Assembly (NCBI GenBank): GCA_947383145.1
Contig: CANDCH010000001.1
Span: 372,001 to 436,000 of the forward strand
DNA: 64,000 nucleotides
Direction of reading: 5' to 3'
From: an uncultured bacterium
GTDB lineage: Bacteria; Bacillota; Clostridia; Oscillospirales; Oscillospiraceae
Below the pieces are notes generated by a model that worked only from the letters and a program-made list of their open reading frames with translations, had not been told where the DNA came from and did no database searches. This document shows, one piece after another, positions 28,528 through 36,680 of this stretch. Position 1 is the stretch's first letter; every line of letters starts with the position of its first letter. Position numbers and translations under genes: made by a program.

Positions 28528-28700
28528 CGCGGAGCCGTCGTGAGCAGCGCGGATGGAGCGGAGCGAAAGCAAAAGCCCAAGGCCCACGCAGTGGGACTGG
28601 GTTTTGCTTGAGTCGCAGCGAAGCCGCGCGTCGCGAACAGGCGCAGCGTAGTGGCGTTTATGCGCGGAGAAGCGGCCTGACCACTTCGCAGCGCGGCAGC
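28528..28700 (+). repeat. Mosaic intergenic repeat, copy 4, between rpmH and rnpA
   Basis: It contains the modules GCCGTCGTGAG, AGCGCGGATGGA, AAAAGCCCAAGG and GAAGCCGCGCGTCGCGAACA, which recur in the same order and orientation near 32.52-32.69 kb. The CCGAGCCGAAGG core is missing from this copy. It fills most of the 28458-28733 gap between two genes that are usually close together. Confidence 0.8.
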
Positions 28701-28733
28701 ATTCCGCGGCGTATTATCCCCAATGGAGGTCGT

Positions 28734-29084
28734 ATGAAGAAAACCACCCCTCTCAAGGAAAACCACCTCTTCCGCCGGGCCTACAGCCGGGGAAAGACAG
28801 CGGCCGACAGCCGCCTGGCCCTCTACGTCCGGGGCAACGGGCAGAAGGGCTGCCGGCTGGGGCTCACCGTGTCCACCAAGGTGGGCTGCGCCGTGGTGCG
28901 CAACCGGGTCCGCCGCCGCCTGCGGGAGATCTACCGGCTCCACGAGGACCAGGTGCTGGGCGGCCGGGACGTGGTGGTGGTGGCCCGAACCCGGGCCGCC
29001 GCCAGCGAATACGGGCAGCTGGAACGGTCCTTTCTGCGGCTGGCGGACAAGCTGGACCTGCTGAAAAAGGGAGGGCCCAGGTGA
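28734..29084 (+). CDS. rnpA: Ribonuclease P protein component
   Basis: 116 residues with the RNase P signature RNRVRRRLREIYR and the conserved LKENHLFRRAYSRGK start. It pairs with the rnpB RNA to trim tRNA 5' ends. ATG 28734 follows TGGAGGTCGT. Its stop overlaps the yidD start. Confidence 0.96.
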   Translation: MKKTTPLKENHLFRRAYSRGKTAADSRLALYVRGNGQKGCRLGLTVSTKVGCAVVRNRVRRRLREIYRLHEDQVLGGRDVVVVARTRAAASEYGQLERSFLRLADKLDLLKKGGPR

Positions 29085-29320
29085 AACGGCTGCTGCTGGC
29101 CCTCATCCGCTGGTACCGCCGGGACATCTCCCCCCACCGGCCTCCCTGCTGCCGGTTTATCCCCTCCTGCTCCACCTACGCCCTGAAGGCGGTGGAGGTC
29201 CACGGGGCGGTGAGGGGCGGGCTGCTGGCCCTGTGGCGGGTGATGCGGTGCCACCCCTTCCACCGGGAGAAGGGCTTCATCTACGACCCCGTACCCCCGA
29301 AGAAAATCAAACGAGTTTAG
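29081..29320 (+). CDS. yidD: Membrane protein insertion efficiency factor YidD
   Basis: 79 residues with the family core CCRFIPSCSTYALKAVEVHG and RVMRCHPFHREKGFIYDPVP. It is a small amphipathic protein that aids YidC-dependent insertion. The start is GTG 29081, inside the rnpA stop region (GGTGA). Confidence 0.95.
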   Translation: MKRLLLALIRWYRRDISPHRPPCCRFIPSCSTYALKAVEVHGAVRGGLLALWRVMRCHPFHREKGFIYDPVPPKKIKRV

Positions 29321-29330
29321 GAGGCCAAAC

Positions 29331-30620
29331 ATGGATATTTGGCAAATCCTCATGATGCCCTTCAGCTGGCTGCTCAAGGTGTTCTGCCAGGTGTTCGACA
29401 GCTACGGCATCGCCCTGCTGCTGTTCACGGTGGTGGTGAAGATCGTCCTCTTCCCTCTCCACCTCAAGGGCAAGAAGAGCATGATCAAGATGAACGTGCT
29501 CAACGCCCAGGTGCAGGAGATCCAGAAGCGCTGCGGCAAGGACCAGGAGAAGTGCAACCAGGAGATCCAGAAGTTTTACGCCGAGAACAACGCCAACCCC
29601 ATGAGCGGCTGCGGCTGGCAGATGATCCCCATGCTCATCCTGATGCCCCTGTACGCCATCATCCGCCGCCCGCTGAAGTACATGATGAGCCTCACCGAGG
29701 CGGCCACCACCGCCGTGGCCAACGCTTTGGGCTGGACGGATTTCACCCCTGTGGGCTACAACGAGCTGACCCTGGCCCCCATGCTGAACGCCGGAAACCT
29801 GGAGACCGCGAAAACCGCCGCGGCGGCCACCGGGGCGTCCGCCGCCGGAATGTTCCTCATCAACTTTGAATTCTTTGGTCTGGACCTGTCCAAGACGCCC
29901 CAGCTCATGTTCTGGAAGACCGGCTGGGACTGGGCGGCCATCGGCCTGTTCCTGCTGCCGGTGCTCTCCGCCGCGCTGGCCCTGGTGTCCAGCCTGGTGA
30001 TGCAGAAAACCAACCAGATGAACAAGGACCAGCCCGCCCCCAAAATGAACTGGTCCCTCCTCCTCATGAGCCCCATCATGTCCCTGTGGATCGGCTTTGC
30101 CATGCCCGCCGGCATGTGCGTTTACTGGATCGCCAACTCCCTGCTGGGCATGGTCCAGGAGCTGATCTGCGGCAGGCTGTGCCGCAAGGACTACGAGGCC
30201 GCCCAGAGGGAGATGGCCGAGCAGGCCGCCCGCGCCAAGGAGGAGGAGAAGGAGCGCCGCCGCGTCGCCGCCGAGAAGAAGGCTGCCGCCATCGCCGCGG
30301 GCAAGGACCCCAAGAAGGCCCATCAGAAGAGAAAGCAGGAGCCCGGCGTGGACCTGGCCGCCAGCCGGGAGGGCCTGCGGGCCTATGCCCGGGGCCGCGC
30401 CTACGACCCCAACCGCTATCCCGTCACCCCCTACTGGGACCCCAACGGCCCCGCCAAGCCGGAGAAACCCGCCGGGGAGGAGGAGAAGGCCGGACCCCTG
30501 CCCAGCCCCGCCGGAGCTCAAACCGGGGAACAAAAGGCCAAGGAGGCCCAGGCCCCCGCCCCTTCGGAGGAGAGCGGGGACTATGAGGAGGCCTACGCCG
30601 GCGACGGCGAGGAGACCTGA
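29331..30620 (+). CDS. yidC: Membrane protein insertase YidC/SpoIIIJ (Oxa1 family)
   Basis: 429 residues with about five membrane segments in residues 1-290. The groove position, usually Arg, is Lys in LLLFTVVVKIVLFPLHLKGK. A long periplasm-side loop contains NPMSGCGWQMIPMLILMPLY. No signal peptide or lipobox is present, unlike Bacillus SpoIIIJ: the protein starts directly with its first membrane segment. The last 130 residues form a charged Lys/Glu/Ala coil and a Pro-rich tail, probably for ribosome contact. AGGAGG precedes ATG 29331. Confidence 0.94.
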   Translation: MDIWQILMMPFSWLLKVFCQVFDSYGIALLLFTVVVKIVLFPLHLKGKKSMIKMNVLNAQVQEIQKRCGKDQEKCNQEIQKFYAENNANPMSGCGWQMIPMLILMPLYAIIRRPLKYMMSLTEAATTAVANALGWTDFTPVGYNELTLAPMLNAGNLETAKTAAAATGASAAGMFLINFEFFGLDLSKTPQLMFWKTGWDWAAIGLFLLPVLSAALALVSSLVMQKTNQMNKDQPAPKMNWSLLLMSPIMSLWIGFAMPAGMCVYWIANSLLGMVQELICGRLCRKDYEAAQREMAEQAARAKEEEKERRRVAAEKKAAAIAAGKDPKKAHQKRKQEPGVDLAASREGLRAYARGRAYDPNRYPVTPYWDPNGPAKPEKPAGEEEKAGPLPSPAGAQTGEQKAKEAQAPAPSEESGDYEEAYAGDGEET

Positions 30621-30667
30621 CCCATGACCGACCACTATTACAACATGAGACAAAGGAGTGCGTTCCC

Positions 30668-31459
30668 ATGCTGAAATACATGGAATTCACCGCCAAAACC
30701 GAGGACGAGGCCATCGCCAAGGGCCTGGCCCACCTGGGCCTGGACCGGGACGATGTGTCCGTGGAAATTCTGGAGCGGGGCCGGACCGGCTTTCTGGGCA
30801 TCGGCTCCGTGCCCGCCAAGGTAAAGCTCACTTACGAGGCCCCCGACGAGCCCGCCCCCGCCCCCCGGCCGGAACCTGTGGCGGAGGTCAGGCCCGCTCC
30901 CGCGCCCAAGGCGGCTCCCCGGCCCGCGCCCAAGCCCCAGGGCGCCCCCCGGCCCCAGGCGGAAAAGCCCGCCCCCGCGCCCAGGGCAGAGCCCGTGGAC
31001 GACGATGTGGCCGCCGCCATCGTTCGGTTCCAGACCGGCCTGTTCCAGCACATGGGGGTGGAGGCTGTGCCGGTGGTCACCCGGGACGGAGACACCTATC
31101 AGGTGGTGCTGGAGGGGAATAATATGGGCGCCCTCATCGGCCACCGGGGGGAGACCCTGGACGCCATCCAGCAGCTCACCGGCTACGCCGTCAACCGGGG
31201 CCGCAGCCACCGGGTGCGCATCCACGTGGACGCCGAGGGCTACCGCGCCCGCCGGGAGGAATCCCTCTACCGTCTGGCCCGCAAGACGGCGGGCAAGGTG
31301 GTAAAGTACCGCCGGAACATCACCCTGGAGGCCATGAACGCCTATGAGCGCCACGTGATCCACACCGCCCTCCAGGATTACCCCGGCGTGTCCACCTTCT
31401 CCACCGGCACCGAGCCCAACCGCCGGACCGTGGTGGCCTACGACCCCGGCAAGCAGTAA
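30668..31459 (+). CDS. jag: RNA-binding protein Jag/KhpB
   Basis: 263 residues: a Jag-N domain (1-52, LERGRTGFLGIGSVPAKVKL), an Ala/Pro-rich linker (about 58-112), a KH domain with GALIGHRGETLDAIQQL, and an R3H domain (MNAYERHVIHTALQDYPGVS). It binds RNA with KhpA and influences cell-wall synthesis. AAAGGAG lies eight bases before ATG 30668. In most Firmicutes mnmE and mnmG follow; here ldh follows. Confidence 0.94.
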   Translation: MLKYMEFTAKTEDEAIAKGLAHLGLDRDDVSVEILERGRTGFLGIGSVPAKVKLTYEAPDEPAPAPRPEPVAEVRPAPAPKAAPRPAPKPQGAPRPQAEKPAPAPRAEPVDDDVAAAIVRFQTGLFQHMGVEAVPVVTRDGDTYQVVLEGNNMGALIGHRGETLDAIQQLTGYAVNRGRSHRVRIHVDAEGYRARREESLYRLARKTAGKVVKYRRNITLEAMNAYERHVIHTALQDYPGVSTFSTGTEPNRRTVVAYDPGKQ

Positions 31460-31466
31460 CCTGCGC

Positions 31467-31500
31467 TCCGCGGGGGAGGAACGCTCCCTCCCCCGCGGCA
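31467..31500 (+). terminator. GC-rich hairpin after jag
   Basis: CCGCGGGGGAGG pairs with CCTCCCCCGCGG around AACGCTC, seven bases past the jag stop. A T-run is lacking, so it may act with the next hairpin. Confidence 0.6.
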
Positions 31501-31508
31501 AAGGGTAT

Positions 31509-31558
31509 AACCCCCTCCGTTCCGGGCATACTAGCCCAAAAACGGAAGGGGTTTTTCT
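31509..31558 (+). promoter_or_regulatory. Terminator-like hairpin that contains the ldh ribosome site
   Basis: AACCCCCTCCGTT (31509-31521) pairs with AACGGAAGGGGTT (31541-31553), 13 pairs with one C-A mismatch, enclosing a smaller GGGC/GCCC hairpin and followed by TTTTT. The ldh Shine-Dalgarno GGAAGGGG (31544-31551) is in the 3' arm and the ATG follows at 31559. Confidence 0.7.
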
Positions 31559-32506
31559 ATGATCAATTATCGCAAAGCCGCCGTCATCGGCTGCGGCTTC
31601 GTGGGCTCGTCCATCGCCTTCAGCCTCATCCAGCGGGGGCTGTTCAGCGAGCTGGTGCTCATCGACGCCAACCGGGACAAGGCCGTGGGCGAGGCCATGG
31701 ACCTGAGCCACGGCCTGCCCTATATCGCCGCCATGGACGTACACGCCGGGGGGTACGACGACCTCAGCGACTGCGCCCTGGTGGTGGTCACCGCAGGGGC
31801 CAACCAGAAGCCGGGCCAGACCCGCCTGGAGCTCATCGGCCAGAACGTGGAAATTTTGAACGCCATCATCCCCCAGATCACCGCCCGGCCCTTTGAGGGG
31901 ATTCTGCTCATTGTGTCCAACCCGGTGGATGTGCTCACCTACGCCGCCTTCCGCATCTCCGGCTACCCCGCCCACCGGGTGCTGGGCTCCGGCACGGTGC
32001 TGGACTCCGCCCGCCTGCGCTACCTGCTGGGGGAGCACCTCAATGTGGACAGCCGGTCCATCCACGCCGTCATCGTGGGCGAGCACGGCGACAGCGAGCT
32101 GGCGGTGTGGAGCGGGGCCAACGTGTCCGGCGTGCCGCTGGACGATTTCTGCGCCATGCGGGGCCATACCGGCCACCGGGAGGCGGAACAGCGCATTTAT
32201 GAGGACGTGCGGGACAGCGCCTATGAGATCATCCGCCGGAAAGGGGCCACCTACTACGGCATCGCCATGGCGGTGGCCCGCATCGCCGAGTGCGTCATGA
32301 AGGATGAGCGGGCCATCCTGCCCGTGTCGGTGGTGCTGGGGGGCCAGTACGGCCTGCGGGACCTGGCGCTGTCCATCCCGTCCATCGTGGGCCGCCGGGG
32401 GGTGGAGCAGATTTTGGAGATTCCCCTGGCCGAGGCTGAGCGGGAGGCCCTCAACGCCTCCGCCGGACAGCTCCGGGAGGTCATCGGGGAGCTGGAACTG
32501 CCGTAA
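31559..32506 (+). CDS. ldh: L-lactate dehydrogenase
   Basis: 315 residues: Rossmann start AAVIGCGFVGSSIAFSL, NAD-binding Asp in LIDANRDKA, coenzyme loop TAGANQKPGQTRLEL, VSNPVDVLTY, and the catalytic His in VGEHGDSELAVWSG. Gln at the substrate-loop position (NQKPGQTR) favours lactate over malate dehydrogenase. It reduces pyruvate to regenerate NAD+ in fermentation. Its ribosome site lies in a terminator-like hairpin. Confidence 0.93.
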   Translation: MINYRKAAVIGCGFVGSSIAFSLIQRGLFSELVLIDANRDKAVGEAMDLSHGLPYIAAMDVHAGGYDDLSDCALVVVTAGANQKPGQTRLELIGQNVEILNAIIPQITARPFEGILLIVSNPVDVLTYAAFRISGYPAHRVLGSGTVLDSARLRYLLGEHLNVDSRSIHAVIVGEHGDSELAVWSGANVSGVPLDDFCAMRGHTGHREAEQRIYEDVRDSAYEIIRRKGATYYGIAMAVARIAECVMKDERAILPVSVVLGGQYGLRDLALSIPSIVGRRGVEQILEIPLAEAEREALNASAGQLREVIGELELP

Positions 32507-32510
32507 GGGG

Positions 32511-32830
32511 AAGCGCGAAGCCGTCGTGAGTAGCGCGGATGGACCGCAGCGAGGGCGGTGCTTGCCGGTGGCAAGCGTCCACCGCCGACCGAGCCGAAGG
32601 CGAGACCAAAAGCCCAAGGAGGGCCGGAGGCCCGGATGGGTTTTGTCCGAGACGGAGGGAAGCCGCGCGTCGCGAACAGGCGTAGCGTGACAACAGGAAG
32701 CGAAAAAAGAAACTTTAGTCCGCTGACAAACGCAGATATGACCGATAAGCGGCCACCCCGGCCACCATCGGGGAAAACCTGGGAACCGAAAACGAGCTTG
32801 AGGCCGCTGACGATAAGCGGCAAATGCTCG
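32511..32830 (+). repeat. Mosaic intergenic repeat, copy 5
   Basis: Modules in order: GCCGTCGTGAG, GATGGACCGCAGCGAGG, the core CCGAGCCGAAGGCGAGAC (within 32584-32607), AAAAGCCCAAGG, GGGTTTTGTCCGAGACGGAGG, GAAGCCGCGCGTCGCGAACA and GCGTAGCGTGACAAC. Beyond 32695, AGAAACTTTAGTCCGCTG on the plus strand matches, inverted, the end of the 102-bp unit upstream of hisS. No gene is seen in the 32507-32889 gap. Confidence 0.8.
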
Positions 32831-32859
32831 ACAGGTTTGCGCCCGCCGCCGGACGCGGC

Positions 32860-32887
32860 AAGGCCCCCGGCATACGCCGGGGGCCTT
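32860..32887 (-). terminator. Hairpin after the M56 peptidase gene
   Basis: AAGGCCCCCGG pairs with CCGGGGGCCTT two bases beyond the minus-strand stop codon. No T-run follows on that strand. Confidence 0.6.
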
Positions 32888-32889
32888 GC

Positions 32890-35556
32890 TTAGTGGTGGG
32901 CGCCGTTGGAGTGGGAGTCCGCGTGGTGCGCAGTGCTCACCGGCGCGGCGGAGGGCACGGGGGCGTCCGCGGGCAGCTTGCCGGTCCAGCCCTTGTAGGT
33001 CACGCCGTCGTGGGTGTGTACGCCGGTTTCGCCGCAGTCCGGGCGGGTACACACATTGGCGATGGCCTTATAGGTCAGCCCGTCATGGGTGTGGATGCCC
33101 GTCTCCTCGCAGTCGGGGCGCTGGCACAGCAGGCCGGCCTCCGTATAGGTGTAGACCACCTCGCCGTCCTTGTGGTAGTGTTCCCGGGAAATACCGCAGT
33201 CCTCCCGGATGCAGGGGGAATTGCCCTGTCTCACCTTCATGAACAGCTTGCCATTGCCGTCGAAGATCAGTTGATTGCCCTGTTCGTCCACCGGGTAGCC
33301 GTTTTCGTCCGTGCCCGTGATGGTGTAATCGTCAAAGGCCTTTGCGGGCGGATTGGAGGGCGCGGGCGCCTGCCCCGGGTCGAGGACCACATAGGCCTCA
33401 GGGGCCTTGCCCGCGTACTGCACGCCGTCGTGGGCGTGGGGCTTGTCGAGCGCACAGCCGTCGTGGGCGCACAGCAGGCCGGGGCTCTGGTAATACACCC
33501 GCACCACCTTGCCGTCCAGGTGGCAGTGGTCGTAGGACACCTCGCAGCTCTTGTCGGCGCACAGGTCGTAAAGGCCGCCGGAGGTGCGCACGGCGCTGCC
33601 GGCGTTGGGAACATAGCCCAGCTCGCCGTTGGCCTTTTTGCTGAAGCTGAGGCCGCTGATGATCCCGGCGTCGGACTGGTCCATCAGCTCGTCCAGCTTG
33701 GACAGCAGCCGGTCCACATCGGACTGGTCCCGGACGCCCCTGGCGGCGCTCCGATTCAGGACGGCCTCATACTCCGCCCGGAAGGTCTCCCTGGGCGTGT
33801 CCGGGTAGCTGAGGAAGGGATACGCGCCGCCGTCCGCCAGGAAGGGGGCCAGATCAACGCCGGCGCAGTCCGGGTCGGTGCCGTCGGAGTAGTACCGAAC
33901 CTGGGCCACGGTGCCGTCCAGTTCATAAAAGATGCCGAGCTGGCGCGCAAAGGAGCCGGGGTCCAGCTCATAGGTGTCGCTGTGGAGGCTGGAGGAGGAG
34001 AAGGAGGGCTCGCCCAGCAGGGCGCGGACCTCGTCTCGGGGCATCCCAATGGAGAGGCCCTGGGCATACATAAGAACGTCGGCGGGCAGATCGTCCTGGG
34101 CATCGGAGGTTTCCGGGGGCGTCTCGGGCCGCAGCTCGGCGGGCTCATAGCTCACCGCCAGCTGCTCCTCCCCGGGCAGGGCCAGATACCAGTCCAGCCA
34201 CTCCAGGGTCTCCTGGGACAGGCTGGCCTGGAGGTAGGTCCGGCCGTGGTACTCCACGGTTTCGGCGGCGGGGACGAGGAGGAAGGCCGCCACTTGGGCG
34301 GGGTCCATCAGGTACAGCTTGCCGCCGTCTCCCTTGAAAAAGATGCCGCTGCCCACCGTGTCAGAGCCGTCCGGGCCGGTGACCAGCCCGCTGTCCTCGT
34401 TGAAGGTCCATTCCAGGACGCCGTCCTCGGCAAGGGCCCGGGCCTGTTCCATGATTTGGGCGGCCTCCTCCTGGGTCATGGAGCCGCCGGCCACGTGCTC
34501 CGTCAGGTTCTGTTCCAGGTAGTCCAGATTAATGGTGAAGGATTTCAGCGCGCCGCTGTCCGGGTCGCTGGTAGTGCCAAAGGCGAGACCGGCGGGCGCG
34601 GAGGAGGTGGTGCTCTCCTCGTCGGGGGCGGTCTTGGGGTCGCTGGCAAAGGCGGCGGTCACCGCCACCACCAGCGCCAGGGTGAACACCACCCCAAGCA
34701 CGGATAACTTCTTGAATTTCATGATGGATCGAATCCTTTCCTCGGCCGCTTTCCGGCCGAACGTCTGGCAGAAGGCGGGGCCGTCCGCCTGGGTGCCCAG
34801 GGTGACCAGAGCGTTGGCGTACTGCGCCCGCTTGTCGGGGCCCAGGGCCTTTACCGCCGCCCGGTCGCAGGCCAGCTCCACATCCTGGCGCAGCAGGCGG
34901 CTCATGAGCCACACCGCCGGGTTCCACCAGTGGACCGCCAGGGCCAGGGCCATGGCGTAGTGCCACAGATTGTCCCGGCGGCGGGCGTGGACCCCCTCGT
35001 GGGCCAGCACGCACGCCAGCTCCTCCCCGGACAGGCCGGGGGACAGCACCACCGTGGGCCGCACCGCGCCGAAGGTGAGGGGCGCGCCCTCCATGGGGCC
35101 CTCCCGCAGGCGGGCGCAGGGGGGCAGGAGGAGATACCGGGGGTCGGGCCGGGGGATGGGGATGGCGGCGGACACCGCCCGCCGGGTCCTGCGCCAGCTG
35201 AGCGCGTACCACAGCCCCAGGATCAGGCCCACCGCCAGCCACGCCCAGCCCAGCGCCGTTTCCCAGGGGAACCCGGCGGGCTCCGGCTGGGGCAGGGGCG
35301 CTGGGGCGGGGACGATGGCCGGGGCGGGGGTGTATAACTGCGGCGGAGGCGGGGATACGGGCTCAGGCCGGATAAACAGGCTCCACAGGGACAGGGCGCT
35401 CTCCGGGGCGGCGGGGGTGAGCAGCCGGAACAGGCACGCCGCCCACAGGGCCAGCCGGGCCTGGGGGATCAGCCGGTCCTTCAGCACCCGGCGCAGGGCG
35501 GCGGCCGCCAGAATCAGCGCCGCGCCGTACAGGGCGTTTTGCAGCAATTGCGTCAT
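32890..35556 (-). CDS. BlaR1/MecR1-like M56 membrane peptidase with tandem Cys/His repeats
   Basis: 888 residues from ATG 35556 (AGGTGAG upstream; a GTG three codons earlier is possible). Residues 1-310 are a BlaR1-type N-terminus: membrane segments near 5-25, 32-47, 101-120 and 284-303, with the gluzincin motif HEGVH at about 186-190 and a downstream ELACDRAAV. The outside part includes DUF-like regions (an SmpA/OmlA-like stretch near 480-560) and, near the C-terminus, five repeats of C-x4-C-x5-H-x-H ending in DG, then a His-rich tail. There is no penicillin-binding domain. It overlaps blaI, which it should inactivate by proteolysis. A metal or envelope signal is plausible. Confidence 0.8.
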   Translation of the reverse strand: MTQLLQNALYGAALILAAAALRRVLKDRLIPQARLALWAACLFRLLTPAAPESALSLWSLFIRPEPVSPPPPQLYTPAPAIVPAPAPLPQPEPAGFPWETALGWAWLAVGLILGLWYALSWRRTRRAVSAAIPIPRPDPRYLLLPPCARLREGPMEGAPLTFGAVRPTVVLSPGLSGEELACVLAHEGVHARRRDNLWHYAMALALAVHWWNPAVWLMSRLLRQDVELACDRAAVKALGPDKRAQYANALVTLGTQADGPAFCQTFGRKAAEERIRSIMKFKKLSVLGVVFTLALVVAVTAAFASDPKTAPDEESTTSSAPAGLAFGTTSDPDSGALKSFTINLDYLEQNLTEHVAGGSMTQEEAAQIMEQARALAEDGVLEWTFNEDSGLVTGPDGSDTVGSGIFFKGDGGKLYLMDPAQVAAFLLVPAAETVEYHGRTYLQASLSQETLEWLDWYLALPGEEQLAVSYEPAELRPETPPETSDAQDDLPADVLMYAQGLSIGMPRDEVRALLGEPSFSSSSLHSDTYELDPGSFARQLGIFYELDGTVAQVRYYSDGTDPDCAGVDLAPFLADGGAYPFLSYPDTPRETFRAEYEAVLNRSAARGVRDQSDVDRLLSKLDELMDQSDAGIISGLSFSKKANGELGYVPNAGSAVRTSGGLYDLCADKSCEVSYDHCHLDGKVVRVYYQSPGLLCAHDGCALDKPHAHDGVQYAGKAPEAYVVLDPGQAPAPSNPPAKAFDDYTITGTDENGYPVDEQGNQLIFDGNGKLFMKVRQGNSPCIREDCGISREHYHKDGEVVYTYTEAGLLCQRPDCEETGIHTHDGLTYKAIANVCTRPDCGETGVHTHDGVTYKGWTGKLPADAPVPSAAPVSTAHHADSHSNGAHH

Positions 35557-35566
35557 GGGGCTCACC

Positions 35567-35923
35567 TCACTTCAGGGCGTCGATCAGATCCCGCAGTTGG
35601 CCGGCCTCCGCCGGGGTGAGGCCGGGCTCGCTGAGGAACGCGGAGAGGAACTGGGTTTTGGACCCGCCGAACAGCCGGGTGATGAGGCTGTCCGTCTCCG
35701 CGCGCTGGGCCTCCTGACGGGTGATCAGCGGGGCGCAGACGAAGCCCGGGTCGGTCCGGTTCACCGCCCCCTTGTCGATGAGCTTTTTGATGACAGTGTA
35801 GGTGGTGTTGCGGTTCCAGCCCCAGGCGTCCGCCAGCCTTTTGGCCAGCGCCCCGGCGGGCTGGGGACCGTCCTCCCACAGCGGCTCCATCACCTTCAGT
35901 TCAGAGTCGTACAGCTTTTCCAT
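35567..35923 (-). CDS. blaI: BlaI/MecI/CopY-family transcriptional repressor
   Basis: 118 residues with a winged helix (LKVMEPLWEDGPQPAGALAK, NRNTTYTVIKKLIDKGAV) and a C-terminal dimerisation part (FLSAFLSEPGLTPAEAGQLR). The family represses beta-lactamase, mec or copper genes until cleaved by an M56 peptidase. The ATG at 35921-35923 follows AAGGAGGCCGCCGCC. The stop is within the ribosome site of the M56 gene. An inverted repeat lies in its promoter. The symbol is a family name, not proof of beta-lactam function. Confidence 0.9.
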   Translation of the reverse strand: MEKLYDSELKVMEPLWEDGPQPAGALAKRLADAWGWNRNTTYTVIKKLIDKGAVNRTDPGFVCAPLITRQEAQRAETDSLITRLFGGSKTQFLSAFLSEPGLTPAEAGQLRDLIDALK

Positions 35924-35949
35924 GGCGGCGGCCTCCTTCGGGAAATTAG

Positions 35950-36003
35950 AGTGACTATTGCAATAGTTATGATTATACTACTACAATAGTCACTTGATGT
36001 CAA
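35950..36003 (-). promoter_or_regulatory. Promoter and BlaI-type operator of the blaI-M56 operon
   Basis: On the minus strand TTGACA (35998-36003) and TAGTAT (35975-35980) are 17 bases apart. Perfect 11-bp inverted arms AGTGACTATTG (35950-35960) and CAATAGTCACT (35984-35994) surround the -10 box; a second half-site CAATAGTTATG adjoins the first arm. This fits autorepression by BlaI dimers. Confidence 0.75.
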
Positions 36004-36175
36004 GCCTGTTTTTACAATTTTAGCGCCGCGGCTTCGGACCCTCCGGGGGAGCCCGATACGAGGGCGCGCTGTGCCCCTCCCGGCGCGGCGGGCCGGGACT
36101 GGCTCTCCCCCATTTGTGCTGCCGCCGGTGTCCGGGCCTGGATGAGCCGCGCGGCCCGCCGCCCGCGCCTGGGCC

Positions 36176-36337
36176 TCAGCGGCCTTGAAAAGGCTCCAAA
36201 TCCCGCAGGTGCGCCCTTAAAACCTGCCGGACGTAGGAGGACAGGGACCGGCCGGACCGTTCCGCCAGGGCGGTCAGCCGCCGGTGCATCTCCGGCGGCA
36301 CCAGGACGGAGACCGTTTTTTTGAGACCTTTGTTCAT
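36176..36337 (-). CDS. Ribbon-helix-helix protein (53 residues)
   Basis: MNKGLKKTVSVLVPPEMHRR then LTALAERSGRSLSSYVRQVL: a beta strand followed by two helices, the CopG/Arc pattern. ATG at 36335-36337 follows GGGAGGTGATTGCT. It is divergent from an XRE-family gene, and a perfect inverted repeat lies between them. The interval 35997-36175 to its left shows no other gene. Confidence 0.75.
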   Translation of the reverse strand: MNKGLKKTVSVLVPPEMHRRLTALAERSGRSLSSYVRQVLRAHLRDLEPFQGR

Positions 36338-36357
36338 AGCAATCACCTCCCATACAG

Positions 36358-36378
36358 TTTAACCTGCACCAGGTTAAA
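36358..36378. promoter_or_regulatory. Operator-like inverted repeat between the RHH and XRE genes
   Basis: TTTAACCTG, a CAC spacer, then CAGGTTAAA: perfect 9-bp arms centred between the two divergent genes, 20 bases from the RHH start and 50 from the XRE start. Confidence 0.7.
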
Positions 36379-36428
36379 AGTAAATACTCTGTTTCAGGGT
36401 AGACTATAGTCAGGATGAGGTGGTGCTT

Positions 36429-36650
36429 GTGTACCAAAGAATCCGTGACTTACGGGAGGACGCCGACCTGTCTCAGGTGAAGCTGGCGAAGCTGCTGGGA
36501 ATGTCTCAGACGGGCTACTCCAAATACGAGACCGGGGAGAACGACATCCCCACGGAAATCCTGATCGCCCTCGCCCGGATTCACAATACCAGCGTGGATT
36601 ATCTCCTGGGCCTGACCGGCGTGCGGGAGCCCTATCCCAGGGCAAAATAA
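36429..36650 (+). CDS. XRE-family helix-turn-helix regulator
   Basis: 73 residues: RIRDLREDADLSQVKLAKLL then GMSQTGYSKYETGENDIPTE is the HTH_3 domain, with the C-terminal IHNTSVDYLLGLTG typical of small XRE repressors. The start chosen is GTG 36429, since AGGATGAGG is eight bases upstream; GTG codons at 36420 and 36423 overlap that site. It probably binds the adjacent inverted repeat. The operon targets are unknown. Confidence 0.85.
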   Translation: MYQRIRDLREDADLSQVKLAKLLGMSQTGYSKYETGENDIPTEILIALARIHNTSVDYLLGLTGVREPYPRAK

Positions 36651-36680
36651 CGGGGGACGGCCCGGCCGTCCCCCGTTTTC
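36647..36680. terminator. Bidirectional terminator between the XRE gene and the acetyltransferase
   Basis: AACGGGGGACGG pairs with CCGTCCCCCGTT around CCCGG, followed by TTCT on the plus strand and TTATTTT on the minus strand. Confidence 0.85.

Noticed and set aside
28608..28733. N-terminal extension of rnpA
   Set aside because: The extra codons lie in the mosaic repeat; ATG 28734 has TGGAGGTCGT and gives the normal length.
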